64,000 nucleotides of DNA from Bacteroidia bacterium. Its GTDB lineage: Bacteria; Bacteroidota; Bacteroidia; AKYH767-A; OLB10. Under the pieces are notes generated by a model. It was not told where the DNA came from. It was given only the letters and a program-made list of their open reading frames with translations, and did not search any database. Position 1 is the stretch's first letter. The number at the start of each line of letters is the position of its first letter. Position numbers and translations under genes: made by a program. Positions 44,693 through 53,791 of the stretch are shown here, piece by piece. Location: the NCBI GenBank assembly GCA_016788065.1, contig JAEUTI010000081.1:94480-158479 (forward strand), read 5' to 3'.

Positions 44693-45742
44693 TTATTTTT
44701 TCTTCAGCAGCACAACATAAACCGGGAAGTGATCGCTGTAGCCTTTCATGTAAACATCGAAATCAAAAGTACGTAACGGATAGCCTCTGTAACGACCCGA
44801 TTTCTGCACCATAAATGGGCGATTAAAAATCACAGCTTTTTGAAAGAAAAATCCTTTTTGTTCTTTTTTCAAATATGGTTGTGTAAGTACAATCTGATCA
44901 AATAAATTCCATGCATCATTGTAAGCGAGTGTACCAATACCTTTTTTGTAATAGTTGGTCCATGGGTTGTACAATTCACCTGGGTTCAGTTTGTCGATAT
45001 CGCCTTTGGCATTAATTACATTCAGAACACTTGGACTCAATGGATCGTCATTCAAATCGCCCATCAACATAATTTTTGCTTCAGGATGTAATGAAATAAT
45101 ACTGTCCATTTTCGCTTTTGCTACTCCTGCAGCAAGTGCACGGCCGGGAGCAGATGCTTCTTCACCACCTCTTCGGGAAGGCCAGTGATTAACAAAGAAG
45201 TACATTGGTTCACCATTGAACAATCCATAAACCCATAACACATCACGTGTGGCATAAGGAGTTCCATCTGCGTTTTTCAAAGGTACATTCAAAGAGCCTG
45301 ATTCGAGAACTTTAAAATAAGTAGGATTGTAAAGAAGTCCTACATCAATTCCCCGCTGATCAGGTGAATCATAATGCACTACCTTATAATTACGGTCCTT
45401 TATTTTAGGCATTGCGCAAAGATCTTCCAATACCCTGCGATTTTCAACTTCGGCAACACCTAAAACTGCTACTCCATCGGGAGTGTCATCTTTACCCAAA
45501 AGAGAGAGGATATGGGATAAATTACGGAGTTTGTCCTGATAGACTTCAGGGGTATACAATTTACTGCTGGTCGGCAGCCATTCCTCATCATTAATAGTGG
45601 TATCATCTTCCGTATCGAACAGGTTTTCCAGATTATAAAAACCTACACATGCTACCTTATATTGTTGTGTTTCAGTATCCTGAGCAACGCAAAAATTTAC
45701 GTAAAGTGCTGAAAATAAGAATAATACAAGTAATTTCTTCAT
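44693..45742 (-). CDS. secreted endonuclease/exonuclease/phosphatase-family protein
   Basis: A 349-residue secreted protein; signal peptide about 1-20 (MKKLLVLFLFSALYVNFCVAQ). The EEP catalytic pattern is present: GVAEVENRRVLEDL (metal-binding Glu), NHWPSRRGG, MLMGDLNDDP and SDHFPVYVVL. A -7 box at 45767-45774 puts the start at ATG 45742. It is divergent from the TonB receptor, with the DUF5689 and PLD genes behind; a role in breaking down extracellular nucleic acid is likely. Confidence 0.88.
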   Translation of the reverse strand: MKKLLVLFLFSALYVNFCVAQDTETQQYKVACVGFYNLENLFDTEDDTTINDEEWLPTSSKLYTPEVYQDKLRNLSHILSLLGKDDTPDGVAVLGVAEVENRRVLEDLCAMPKIKDRNYKVVHYDSPDQRGIDVGLLYNPTYFKVLESGSLNVPLKNADGTPYATRDVLWVYGLFNGEPMYFFVNHWPSRRGGEEASAPGRALAAGVAKAKMDSIISLHPEAKIMLMGDLNDDPLSPSVLNVINAKGDIDKLNPGELYNPWTNYYKKGIGTLAYNDAWNLFDQIVLTQPYLKKEQKGFFFQKAVIFNRPFMVQKSGRYRGYPLRTFDFDVYMKGYSDHFPVYVVLLKKK

Positions 45743-45766
45743 GGTTTTTGCGTTATTTTGCGGTTG

Positions 45767-45774
45767 CAAATCTA
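45767..45774 (-). promoter_or_regulatory. -7 box for EEP nuclease gene
   Basis: TAGATTTG on the minus strand fits TAnnTTTG, 25 bp before ATG 45742. Confidence 0.5.
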
Positions 45775-45868
45775 CGAAACCCGACCCGAATTACTTGAGT
45801 TTGCTTTAATTTAATACCGGGTTAACAATTTTATGAACAACCCTGGTAGCCTATTCGGGGGTTTTACC

Positions 45869-45876
45869 TATCTTTG
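45869..45876 (+). promoter_or_regulatory. -7 box for TonB receptor operon
   Basis: TATCTTTG fits TAnnTTTG, 42 bp before the ATG at 45918. Confidence 0.5.
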
Positions 45877-45917
45877 CCGTCCCTAAACACCCCTGCATCC
45901 CGGGACAATTCCATACT

Positions 45918-48695
45918 ATGAACATATTCCGATTTGTGCTAACAATTGCACTTGTTGTTGTTAGTCATTGCACGTTTGCTCAAAACGCTAAAGTTAAAGG
46001 TATCATTACAGATGACCTGAATAATTTTGTTGAAGGAGCTGTAGTTTCTCTTAAAGGTACTACCTACACAGCCACAACCGATAAAAACGGTTTATTCCAA
46101 ATGGAAAATGTTCCTGTGGGTGATTACACGGTTGAGGTAACAGCTGAAAATCATACTCCTTATTCGCAAGCGATTAAAGTTACAGGTGCTGAAACTGATT
46201 TAGGATTTCTGAATACCACCACATCACTTTCGATGGCGGAGGAATCACAGGATAATATACCAACTGTTTCCCTTTCGGATACAGATGTAAAGGAGTCTTC
46301 AACGCAATCGGTTTCTGGAGTGCTCAATGCTTCCCGTGATGCCTTTAATGCGGCAGCTTCTTTTACTTTCAGCGCTGCACGATTCAAAGTTCGCGGATAC
46401 GACAATGACAATAATGTCACGTACATGAATGGTGTTCCAATGACTGATCTGGTTAGTGGTAACTCTATGTTCTATTTGTGGGGCGGATTGAATGATGTAA
46501 CCCGTAACCGTGAAAGTTTTACAGGACTCACTGCTTCCGGATTTGCATTTGGTGGCATTGGTGGCGGTACATTCCTTGATACCAGAGCATCCAAACAAAG
46601 AAAACAATTGCAGGCATCATTTGCACTTTCAAACCGTGCCTATGAAAATCGTGCAATGGTTACTTATGGAACAGGTTTATTAAAAGGTGGTTGGGCATTT
46701 GCCGGATCATTATCAAGAAGATGGTCTGATGAAGGTTATGTTCCCGGAACATACTACAGCGGTTGGTCTTATTTTTTAGCAGGTGAAAAAATTCTAAATA
46801 CCGATCACTCTATCAGTCTGACCGCTTTTGGAACTCCTACAGAAAGAGGTAAATCTTCTCCTGCCATGCAGGAAATGTATGATTTAGCAGGTTCCAATTA
46901 TTACAACCCATCCTGGGGATACCAGAATGGAGAAAAAAGAAATGCTTCCGTAAACATCAGTCACCAGCCAACAGTTATTTTATCACACGACTGGAAGATC
47001 AATAACCTTTCAACACTGAAGTCTTCTTTCGGTTATACATTCGGAGAGAATATAAATACCGGCTTAGATTGGTATAATGCACCTGATCCTCGCCCTGATT
47101 TTTATCGCAAATTGCCGAGTTATATCGATGATCCTGCAGTTGCACAGATGGTGGCAGATCAATTACGTAATAATGAAACTTTACGTCAGATTCAATGGGA
47201 TGATCTTTACGAAATTAACCTGAATTCATTCGAAACAATTCAAAATGCCAATGGCATTACCGGAAGCACATACTCAGGTAAAAGATCAAAGTATATTCTT
47301 GAAGAAAGAGTTGCTGATTCCAGAAAAATGCACATCAGTACCAATTATAATGCATCCTTTAGTGACAATACACAATTTTCTGCTGGTGCCTCATTCATGA
47401 AGCAGAAAACAGATAATTTTAAACGTGTAAAAGATCTTCTTGGAGGCGAGTTTTATGTAGATATCAATCAATATGCAGAGCAGGATTTTGCAGATTCTTT
47501 GAATGCTATACAGAATGATGCCAACAACCCGAATCGTATTTTGAAAGAAGGTGATAAATTTGGTTACAACTATACTTCCGATATCATTCAGATTTCAGCA
47601 TGGTTGCAAAACCAGTGGAAATTCGACAGAATTGATGTTTTTGGTGCAGTGCAGATTTCACAAACCAGTTACAAGCGTATTGGTAATGTGAAAAACGGAT
47701 TGTTCCAGAATAATTCATTTGGTGAATCTAAAACCCAGAACTTCGTTAATTATGCAGTTAAGGGAGGAGCAACCTACAAGCTGAATGGAAGAAATTATTT
47801 ATTTATGAATGTAGCCCAAATGACTCGCGCACCGTTTTTTGAGAATGCTTTCGTATCTGCCCGTACCAGAAATCAATATGTTCCCGGTTTAACCGAAGAG
47901 CGTATTTTCAGTACAGAAGGTGGTTATTTATTGAGAGCACCAAAAGTGAAAGCCCGTGCTGTAGTATATTATACGCAATTCTCAAATCAAACGAACACGG
48001 TAAGTTTCTACCATTCTGATTACAGGAATTTCGTGAACTATTCTATTACCGATATCGATAAACGTCACGTTGGTACTGAACTTGCACTTGATTACACACT
48101 TGGAAAAGGATTTTCTACGAGCATGGTTCTTGCCTTGGGTCAATATTATTATTCTTCCCGTCCTAATGCTACAATTTCAGTTGATAATACTTCTGAATTG
48201 CTTGCGAATGATGAAACGGTTTATGCTAAGAATTTTTATGTTGGTGGAACACCTCAGGATGCATTCACTCTAGGATTTAATTACCGTGCGAAAAAATTCT
48301 GGTTCGTAAATCTGAACTTTAACTATTACAACAATTCATACCTCGATTTCAATCCTGCCCGCCGCACAGAAGCTGCAGTTGATTTAGTTGATCAGACAAC
48401 AACACAGTGGGATAATATCGTTACACAGGAAAAACTCGACAGTGAATTTACTATCGATTTCTTTGGTGGTAAATCCTGGAAATTGAATAATTATTTCAAG
48501 AGTATGAAGCGTAATAACTTCCTGGTATTGAATGTTGGAGTATCAAACATCCTTAACAATAAGGATCAGATTACAGGAGGGTATGAACAACTCCGCTATG
48601 ATTATGTAGAGCGTAATCCTGATTCCTTTAAGCCCAAATACTTCTATGCATTTGGCACAACCTATTTCGTGAACCTGATCTTAAGAATGAACTAA
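45918..48695 (+). CDS. TonB-dependent receptor with carboxypeptidase-like regulatory domain
   Basis: A 925-residue outer-membrane receptor: signal peptide (1-21), a CarboxypepD_reg-like domain (about 25-100, VKGIITDDLNNFVEGAVVSLKGTTYTATTDKNGLFQMENVPVGDYTVEV), a plug, then a 22-strand barrel, ending in an aromatic residue-rich strand (YFVNLILRMN). No SusD gene is adjacent; instead a DUF5689 lipoprotein follows by 18 bp. The substrate is unknown, but the secreted nucleases on either side point to nucleic acid fragments or phosphate esters. Confidence 0.92.
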   Translation: MNIFRFVLTIALVVVSHCTFAQNAKVKGIITDDLNNFVEGAVVSLKGTTYTATTDKNGLFQMENVPVGDYTVEVTAENHTPYSQAIKVTGAETDLGFLNTTTSLSMAEESQDNIPTVSLSDTDVKESSTQSVSGVLNASRDAFNAAASFTFSAARFKVRGYDNDNNVTYMNGVPMTDLVSGNSMFYLWGGLNDVTRNRESFTGLTASGFAFGGIGGGTFLDTRASKQRKQLQASFALSNRAYENRAMVTYGTGLLKGGWAFAGSLSRRWSDEGYVPGTYYSGWSYFLAGEKILNTDHSISLTAFGTPTERGKSSPAMQEMYDLAGSNYYNPSWGYQNGEKRNASVNISHQPTVILSHDWKINNLSTLKSSFGYTFGENINTGLDWYNAPDPRPDFYRKLPSYIDDPAVAQMVADQLRNNETLRQIQWDDLYEINLNSFETIQNANGITGSTYSGKRSKYILEERVADSRKMHISTNYNASFSDNTQFSAGASFMKQKTDNFKRVKDLLGGEFYVDINQYAEQDFADSLNAIQNDANNPNRILKEGDKFGYNYTSDIIQISAWLQNQWKFDRIDVFGAVQISQTSYKRIGNVKNGLFQNNSFGESKTQNFVNYAVKGGATYKLNGRNYLFMNVAQMTRAPFFENAFVSARTRNQYVPGLTEERIFSTEGGYLLRAPKVKARAVVYYTQFSNQTNTVSFYHSDYRNFVNYSITDIDKRHVGTELALDYTLGKGFSTSMVLALGQYYYSSRPNATISVDNTSELLANDETVYAKNFYVGGTPQDAFTLGFNYRAKKFWFVNLNFNYYNNSYLDFNPARRTEAAVDLVDQTTTQWDNIVTQEKLDSEFTIDFFGGKSWKLNNYFKSMKRNNFLVLNVGVSNILNNKDQITGGYEQLRYDYVERNPDSFKPKYFYAFGTTYFVNLILRMN

Positions 48696-48713
48696 AAATA
48701 TAACTATAAAGTC

Positions 48714-50048
48714 ATGAATATTAAAATGAGAAATTTACTGGCAGTAATAGCATTAATGGCTACTGTATTTATTTCATCCTGCAGAAAGGATGATTTTGAT
48801 ACACCACCTGCAGGCGGATCCGATCCGGCATTAATTGCCAACACTACTATCGCCGATTTGAAAGCCGGTTATGTAGCTGGAAATTTTGATTCCATTGATA
48901 CGGATATCATTATTGCCGGTGTTGTAATTGCTGATGATAAATCAGGTAACTTTTACAAGACTATCGTACTTCAGGATTCAACCGGTGGTATTGCCATCCG
49001 TATTGACATCTCAGATTATTACACGAAATATCCTGTAGGTCGCCGTGTGTTTGTTAAATGTAAAGGCCTATGGTTAGGAGATTATAATGAACTGATTCAA
49101 TTAGGTGGTTATGTTGATAATTCAAACCCTTCGCAGCCTTCTGTTGAACCAATTCCTTACACACTGGTAGATAATTATTTAATTCCCGGAGTTTATAACC
49201 TTACCGTAAATCCGAAATTGGTAACTATAAATCAGGTTCTTGCTGATCCTGATTTTTATCAGAATACTTTAATTCAACTCAATCAGGTTGAATTTGCTGA
49301 TGCTGACACGGGAAAAACTTATGCTGATATGATATTGCAGCAATCCAGAAATCTGGTTGTGAAAAATTGCAGCGGTGGTTCAATCGAATTACGTTCAAGT
49401 AACTTCGCGAATTTTGGTGGCGATAATGTTCCTAATGGAAATGGTTCTCTGGTTTCCGTATTTAGTGTTTTCGGAAGCGATGCTCAGTTGTATATCCGCG
49501 ACGTTAATGATGTAGCTATGGATACTACACGTTGTGCAGGAAATCCTCCTCCTCCTGGTGCAGGTGTAAATGAAACTTTCAGCAGCCAGACAAGCGGTTC
49601 TGATATTTCTTTGGCAGGATGGTCCAATACTGCAGTAGTTGGAAACAGATACTGGAGAGCAGCTTCTTTTAGTGGAGATACTTATGCACAGGCTACTGCC
49701 TTTGGTTCAAGTCTTCCAAACATGGAATCATGGTTGATTACTCCGGCTTTTGATTTAGCAACAGCTGATACGCTTTCTTTCCGTTCATCATGGGGATTCT
49801 TTGTCCACAATGGTTTATCGGTATGGATTTCTACCGATTATGACGGTGTAAATTTTGCATCTGCAACATGGACACAACTTACTTGCACTCTTGCCGTTCA
49901 GGCCGATGGTCAGTATGTGTGGATTCCTTCAGGAAATGTTCCTCTTACTTCATTCAGCGGAAATAGCGCTCATATCGGATTTAAATACTCTGGTGATGGC
50001 ACTACAAATACTACAACATGGCGGATTGACGATGTGGTGGTGAAGTAA
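48714..50048 (+). CDS. DUF5689 lipoprotein with choice-of-anchor/jelly-roll domain
   Basis: A 444-residue outer-membrane lipoprotein: lipobox FISSC, then a DUF5689 (OB-fold-like) domain over about 40-275 (IADLKAGYVAGNFDSIDTDIIIAGVVIADDKSGNFYKTIVLQD and VFVKCKGLWLGDYN), and a C-terminal beta-sandwich of the choice-of-anchor J type (ESWLITPAFDLATADTLSFRSSWGF). Proteins of this kind are found beside TonB receptors in Bacteroidota, where they may hold ligand at the cell surface. Closed by a strong terminator. Confidence 0.87.
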   Translation: MNIKMRNLLAVIALMATVFISSCRKDDFDTPPAGGSDPALIANTTIADLKAGYVAGNFDSIDTDIIIAGVVIADDKSGNFYKTIVLQDSTGGIAIRIDISDYYTKYPVGRRVFVKCKGLWLGDYNELIQLGGYVDNSNPSQPSVEPIPYTLVDNYLIPGVYNLTVNPKLVTINQVLADPDFYQNTLIQLNQVEFADADTGKTYADMILQQSRNLVVKNCSGGSIELRSSNFANFGGDNVPNGNGSLVSVFSVFGSDAQLYIRDVNDVAMDTTRCAGNPPPPGAGVNETFSSQTSGSDISLAGWSNTAVVGNRYWRAASFSGDTYAQATAFGSSLPNMESWLITPAFDLATADTLSFRSSWGFFVHNGLSVWISTDYDGVNFASATWTQLTCTLAVQADGQYVWIPSGNVPLTSFSGNSAHIGFKYSGDGTTNTTTWRIDDVVVK

Positions 50049-50085
50049 CTATCGCAACTCATTGTTCCGTTTTATTGAAAACAAT

Positions 50086-50119
50086 AAAGAAGGCTGTCTC
50101 ACTGAAGACAGCCTTCTTT
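50086..50119 (+). terminator. intrinsic terminator after DUF5689 gene
   Basis: AAAGAAGGCTGTCT pairs exactly with AGACAGCCTTCTTT around a 6-nt loop, 38 bp after the stop at 50048. Confidence 0.92.
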
Positions 50120-50167
50120 GCATAGATTATCCATTTTAATTCTTGAAATAATACCAAATATTGCTGC

Positions 50168-52396
50168 ATGAAAAAATTACTGATCCTCTGCTTGTTTCTG
50201 ATCACCAATCATTCTGTTTGGTCGCAGTTAATTTCTATTGCAGATGCACGGCTTCAACCTGCCGGCAGTACAGTTACAGTAAGCGGAATAATTACTTCAG
50301 GCTCAGAGTTCGGAACCATTCGATATATGCAGGATGGAACCGGTGGAATTGCAGTATTTAGCTCCGCACTTTCAACCACAGTTCGAGGTGATGTAGTTAC
50401 TGTCACTGGTGTTACTTCTCAGTTTCAAAACCTCCTCGAGATTACTCCTGTAAATTCATGGTCGCTGCAGGCATCTGGAAATCCACTTCCTACACCTGTA
50501 GTTCTTACTCCTAATCAAGTGGTTGAAAATTATGAATCAATGTTGGTTCAAATCAACAATGTGAATTTTTCAACAACCGGAGTTTTTCAGGGGAATGCGA
50601 GTTATAATTTTACAAGCAATGGTGAAACCGGAGTGGTTTATATCCGCTCTTCAAACCCCTTGGTAGGTACAGCCATTCCAACAAGTAACATTACATTGTA
50701 TGGTTTGGTATCTCAGTTTGCAACCCAATATCAGATTCTTCCAAGAGATATCAATGACCTGGTTACTTCTTCCGGCATTGCCATTACTACAACGCCTCAT
50801 CCCTTGAATATAACTAACAATGGTTTTTTTGTTGCATGGAATACCAATATCCCCGGCGATGCATTTATTCGTTACGGAAATACTCCGAATCTGGAGTTGG
50901 GTTCAATTGCAGGCGGTACAGGAACTACCTCTCCGGTGATTGCCATTTCCGGAACTGATGCATCTGAATTATTTTATGTGCAGGCATTTTCTGTTGATGG
51001 AAATGATACCGCTTTCTCGGCAGTTAAATCTTATATCACAGCTTCTAATTCAACCGGAATTATTAAAACGTATTTCAACAGACCAGTTGATGTAAATGTT
51101 GCAAGTCCGTTTTCTAATACTGCGCAATATATATCACTGGCATTCGATGATACTTTAAAAGCTTACATCGACAGGGCAATTAACACCCTGGATATTGCTA
51201 TTTATAGTTTTGATGCAACCAATACCGGATTGATTTCTGCTGCTATTAATGATGCCTATAATCGTGGAGTACAAGTTCGTATTGTTGCCGATGGTGGTAA
51301 TGCTAATGCGGGACTTGCCAATCTAAATCCTGCTATACCTGTTTTGCTTTCTCCGACTACACCCGTCAGTTATTATGGCATTATGCACAATAAATTTTTT
51401 GTGATTGATGCTGATCATCCCGATGCAACGAAACCGGTTGTAATGAGTGGTTCGACTAACTGGAGTAGTGATCAGCTTACAGTCGACAGAAATAATCTTG
51501 TTTTTATTCAGGATCAGTCGTTGGCAAAAGTTTATGAAATGGAATTTGAAGAAATGTGGGGTGGAAGTGGGGCACAACCTGTACCGGCGAATTCTAAGTT
51601 TGGTCCCGACAAACAAGATAATACCCCTCATGAAATAAATGTTGCAGGAACCCTGGTTGAAAGTTATTTCAGTCCATCCGACAATACCAACAATCAAATT
51701 CTGCGCACTATTAATTCTGCCAACTACGAACTCTATTTTGCAACTTTAGTTTTCACCCGATTCGATTTAGCTTATGGTGTGGAAGAGCGTGTTGACGTGC
51801 ATGGTGTATATGCTGCAGGAATTATGGATGATTCTACCAATGGCAGTGGAACATCATTTCTGATTATGCAAGGTGTCATGGGAAACAATATGCTGCTTTT
51901 TGATCATGCATCGCAACCTGGAATTCTGCATCATAAATATTTGATTGTAGATCAGGCTTATTTTGGCTCCGACCCTCTGGTGCTTACCGGCTCACACAAC
52001 TGGAGTAGTACTGCCAATCTAAGAAATGATGAAAATACATTGATCATCCACAGTCAGCTTCAGGCTAATCAGTTTTATCAGGAATTTCATAATCTCTTTA
52101 ATTCTAATGGTGGGGCAGTAGGTGTTTCTGAATTGTTTGATGCAACCACGAATTTGGTGGTTTATCCAAATCCGGCTACCACCGCTATAGGAATGAAAAT
52201 GAATGATGTTAAAGATGAAAATCTGGCAGTCGAATTCTTAAGTCTTGATGGTAAAGTTGTTATTGAAAAATCGGTAACAGGTCAACAAATGGAAGAAGGA
52301 GTGCGCTTTGAAAATCATTCACTTTCGAAAGGTGTTTATGTGATTCGCATCACAGGTAAACTCACTAATGAAGTTCGCAAAGTTGTGATTCAGTAA
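50168..52396 (+). CDS. phospholipase D-like (HKD) protein with N-terminal OB-like domain and T9SS sorting domain
   Basis: A 742-residue secreted protein: signal peptide (1-20), an OB-fold-like domain resembling DUF5689 (about 21-200), a fibronectin-like region, and two HKD motifs: HNKFFVIDADHP...SGSTNWSS (first, near residue 400) and HHKYLIVDQ...TGSHNWSS (second, near residue 590), the paired sites of PLD nucleases/lipases. A type A T9SS domain ends it (NLVVYPNPATTAIG...GVYVIRIT). Likely an extracellular nuclease or phosphodiesterase. Both catalytic halves look intact. Confidence 0.92.
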   Translation: MKKLLILCLFLITNHSVWSQLISIADARLQPAGSTVTVSGIITSGSEFGTIRYMQDGTGGIAVFSSALSTTVRGDVVTVTGVTSQFQNLLEITPVNSWSLQASGNPLPTPVVLTPNQVVENYESMLVQINNVNFSTTGVFQGNASYNFTSNGETGVVYIRSSNPLVGTAIPTSNITLYGLVSQFATQYQILPRDINDLVTSSGIAITTTPHPLNITNNGFFVAWNTNIPGDAFIRYGNTPNLELGSIAGGTGTTSPVIAISGTDASELFYVQAFSVDGNDTAFSAVKSYITASNSTGIIKTYFNRPVDVNVASPFSNTAQYISLAFDDTLKAYIDRAINTLDIAIYSFDATNTGLISAAINDAYNRGVQVRIVADGGNANAGLANLNPAIPVLLSPTTPVSYYGIMHNKFFVIDADHPDATKPVVMSGSTNWSSDQLTVDRNNLVFIQDQSLAKVYEMEFEEMWGGSGAQPVPANSKFGPDKQDNTPHEINVAGTLVESYFSPSDNTNNQILRTINSANYELYFATLVFTRFDLAYGVEERVDVHGVYAAGIMDDSTNGSGTSFLIMQGVMGNNMLLFDHASQPGILHHKYLIVDQAYFGSDPLVLTGSHNWSSTANLRNDENTLIIHSQLQANQFYQEFHNLFNSNGGAVGVSELFDATTNLVVYPNPATTAIGMKMNDVKDENLAVEFLSLDGKVVIEKSVTGQQMEEGVRFENHSLSKGVYVIRITGKLTNEVRKVVIQ

Positions 52397-52397
52397 A

Positions 52398-53174
52398 CTA
52401 CAACTTTTTATCAGTTATCCATTTTAGCATTGTCTCCAGAGTCCACTCTGCAGCCTCTGCATGTACCCAATGACCAGCTCCTGGAGCAGTTTGGATTTCA
52501 ACATCCCCAAATTGTTCGAAAATGGCTTTTTCATCTTCGTAAGAAATGTAAGATGACCTTTCACCCTTGATAAATAAAGTTGGCAAAGGAAATATTCCGT
52601 TAAACTTAAGCTCCTCCCCAACATTTTCAATTTGTGCATTGATTGCAGCCAGATTAAATCGCCAGTCAAATTGATCTTTCTCTTTGCGATACAGATTTTT
52701 CATCAGAAATTGAATTACATCTTCTTCCTGAATAGATTGTCTTAATACCATTTCAGCATCCCCACGAGATTTCAGGGAATTGATATCGACAGATTGCAGT
52801 GCATCCAGAATTTCCCGGTGATGAACAGGGTAGAACCTTGGCGCTATGTCAACTATAATTAAACCTGAAAGCAATCCGGGATTTGTGAAACCCAATTGAA
52901 GAGCAGTTTTGCCACCCATCGAATGTCCCACTATCAAGGGTTTGGTCAATTTTTCAGTGGCAATTAATTCTTCCACATCTTGAGCCAAAACCTGGTAATT
53001 AAAACTGTCATCTTGCGGTGACTGGCCATGATTTCTTAAATCGGCAGTTATTACGTGATACCCGAATCCGGAAAGTGCTTTAGCAAATGTTTGCCAGTTA
53101 TCGGATGATCCAAAAAGGCCATGGAGGATGACAATGGGTCGCCCGCTGCCGAATTTTCTTGTGAATAATTTCAT
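52398..53174 (-). CDS. alpha/beta-fold hydrolase (YbfF-like)
   Basis: A 258-residue esterase-type hydrolase: oxyanion-hole HGLFGSSDNW (18-27), nucleophile elbow GHSMGG (Ser near 98), catalytic Asp after LFIKGE region and the final His in GAGHWVHAE. Similar to the YbfF acyl-CoA/ester hydrolases. It converges with the PLD gene (1-bp gap); a -7 box sits so close to the ATG that the mRNA should be nearly leaderless. Confidence 0.93.
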   Translation of the reverse strand: MKLFTRKFGSGRPIVILHGLFGSSDNWQTFAKALSGFGYHVITADLRNHGQSPQDDSFNYQVLAQDVEELIATEKLTKPLIVGHSMGGKTALQLGFTNPGLLSGLIIVDIAPRFYPVHHREILDALQSVDINSLKSRGDAEMVLRQSIQEEDVIQFLMKNLYRKEKDQFDWRFNLAAINAQIENVGEELKFNGIFPLPTLFIKGERSSYISYEDEKAIFEQFGDVEIQTAPGAGHWVHAEAAEWTLETMLKWITDKKL

Positions 53175-53178
53175 ATGG

Positions 53179-53186
53179 CAAAAATA
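53179..53186 (-). promoter_or_regulatory. -7 box for alpha/beta-hydrolase gene
   Basis: TATTTTTG on the minus strand fits TAnnTTTG, only 4 bp upstream of the ATG at 53174, so a leaderless transcript is expected. Confidence 0.5.
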
Positions 53187-53265
53187 ACAGATAATTTACT
53201 GGTTTTGTTGGTTGATTTTCGCCCTTTCGACATTCATATTCTTTAAAAGGAATTGTATTTATAGG

Positions 53266-53273
53266 TATTTTTG
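53266..53273 (+). promoter_or_regulatory. -7 box for GNAT-aspartate kinase operon
   Basis: TATTTTTG fits TAnnTTTG, 23 bp before the ATG at 53297. Divergent from the hydrolase promoter 80 bp away. Confidence 0.5.
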
Positions 53274-53296
53274 CAGGCACATTTCACCCCAATATC

Positions 53297-53791
53297 ATGC
53301 TTCTTATCCGGAAAGGTACTCCAGACGATTTGCCACAGGCACTGAGCCTGATTCAGGAGCTGGCTTTGTTTGAAAATGCACCCCATGAAGTGGTAACTAC
53401 GGTTGCCCAAATGAAGGAGGATGGTTTTGGAGAAAATCCGGTTTTTAAGATGATTGTGGCCGAGCTTAATGGCGAATTGGTAGGCTTGGCTGTTTATTTC
53501 CTCAAATACAGTACCTGGAAAGGAAAGGGCGTTTATCTGGATGATCTTATAGTGAAAGAATCATACCGCAAGCACGGAATTGGCAAGTTGCTTTTTAATG
53601 CGGTTGTTGAAGATAGTGCAGCACTTAATGCCAAACAATTGCACTGGCAGGTACTCGACTGGAATGAAAATGCTATTAATTTCTATAAAAAATATAACGC
53701 AACATTCGACGACGAATGGATCAATTGCAAGTTGAGCGATATTCAGTTGAATGATATAATTGCAAACAATAAGAACCATGAAGGTATTTAA
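53297..53791 (+). CDS. GNAT family N-acetyltransferase (diamine acetyltransferase-like)
   Basis: A 164-residue acetyltransferase. The layout (IRKGTPDDLPQALSLIQELALFENAP, VGLAVYFLKYSTWKGKGVYLDDLIVKESYRKHGIGKLL, WQVLDWNENAINFYKKYNATFDDEW) is that of the SSAT/diamine and thialysine acetyltransferase group. The acetyl-CoA loop is RKHGIGK. First gene in an operon with aspartate kinase (14-bp overlap). Confidence 0.9.
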   Translation: MLLIRKGTPDDLPQALSLIQELALFENAPHEVVTTVAQMKEDGFGENPVFKMIVAELNGELVGLAVYFLKYSTWKGKGVYLDDLIVKESYRKHGIGKLLFNAVVEDSAALNAKQLHWQVLDWNENAINFYKKYNATFDDEWINCKLSDIQLNDIIANNKNHEGI

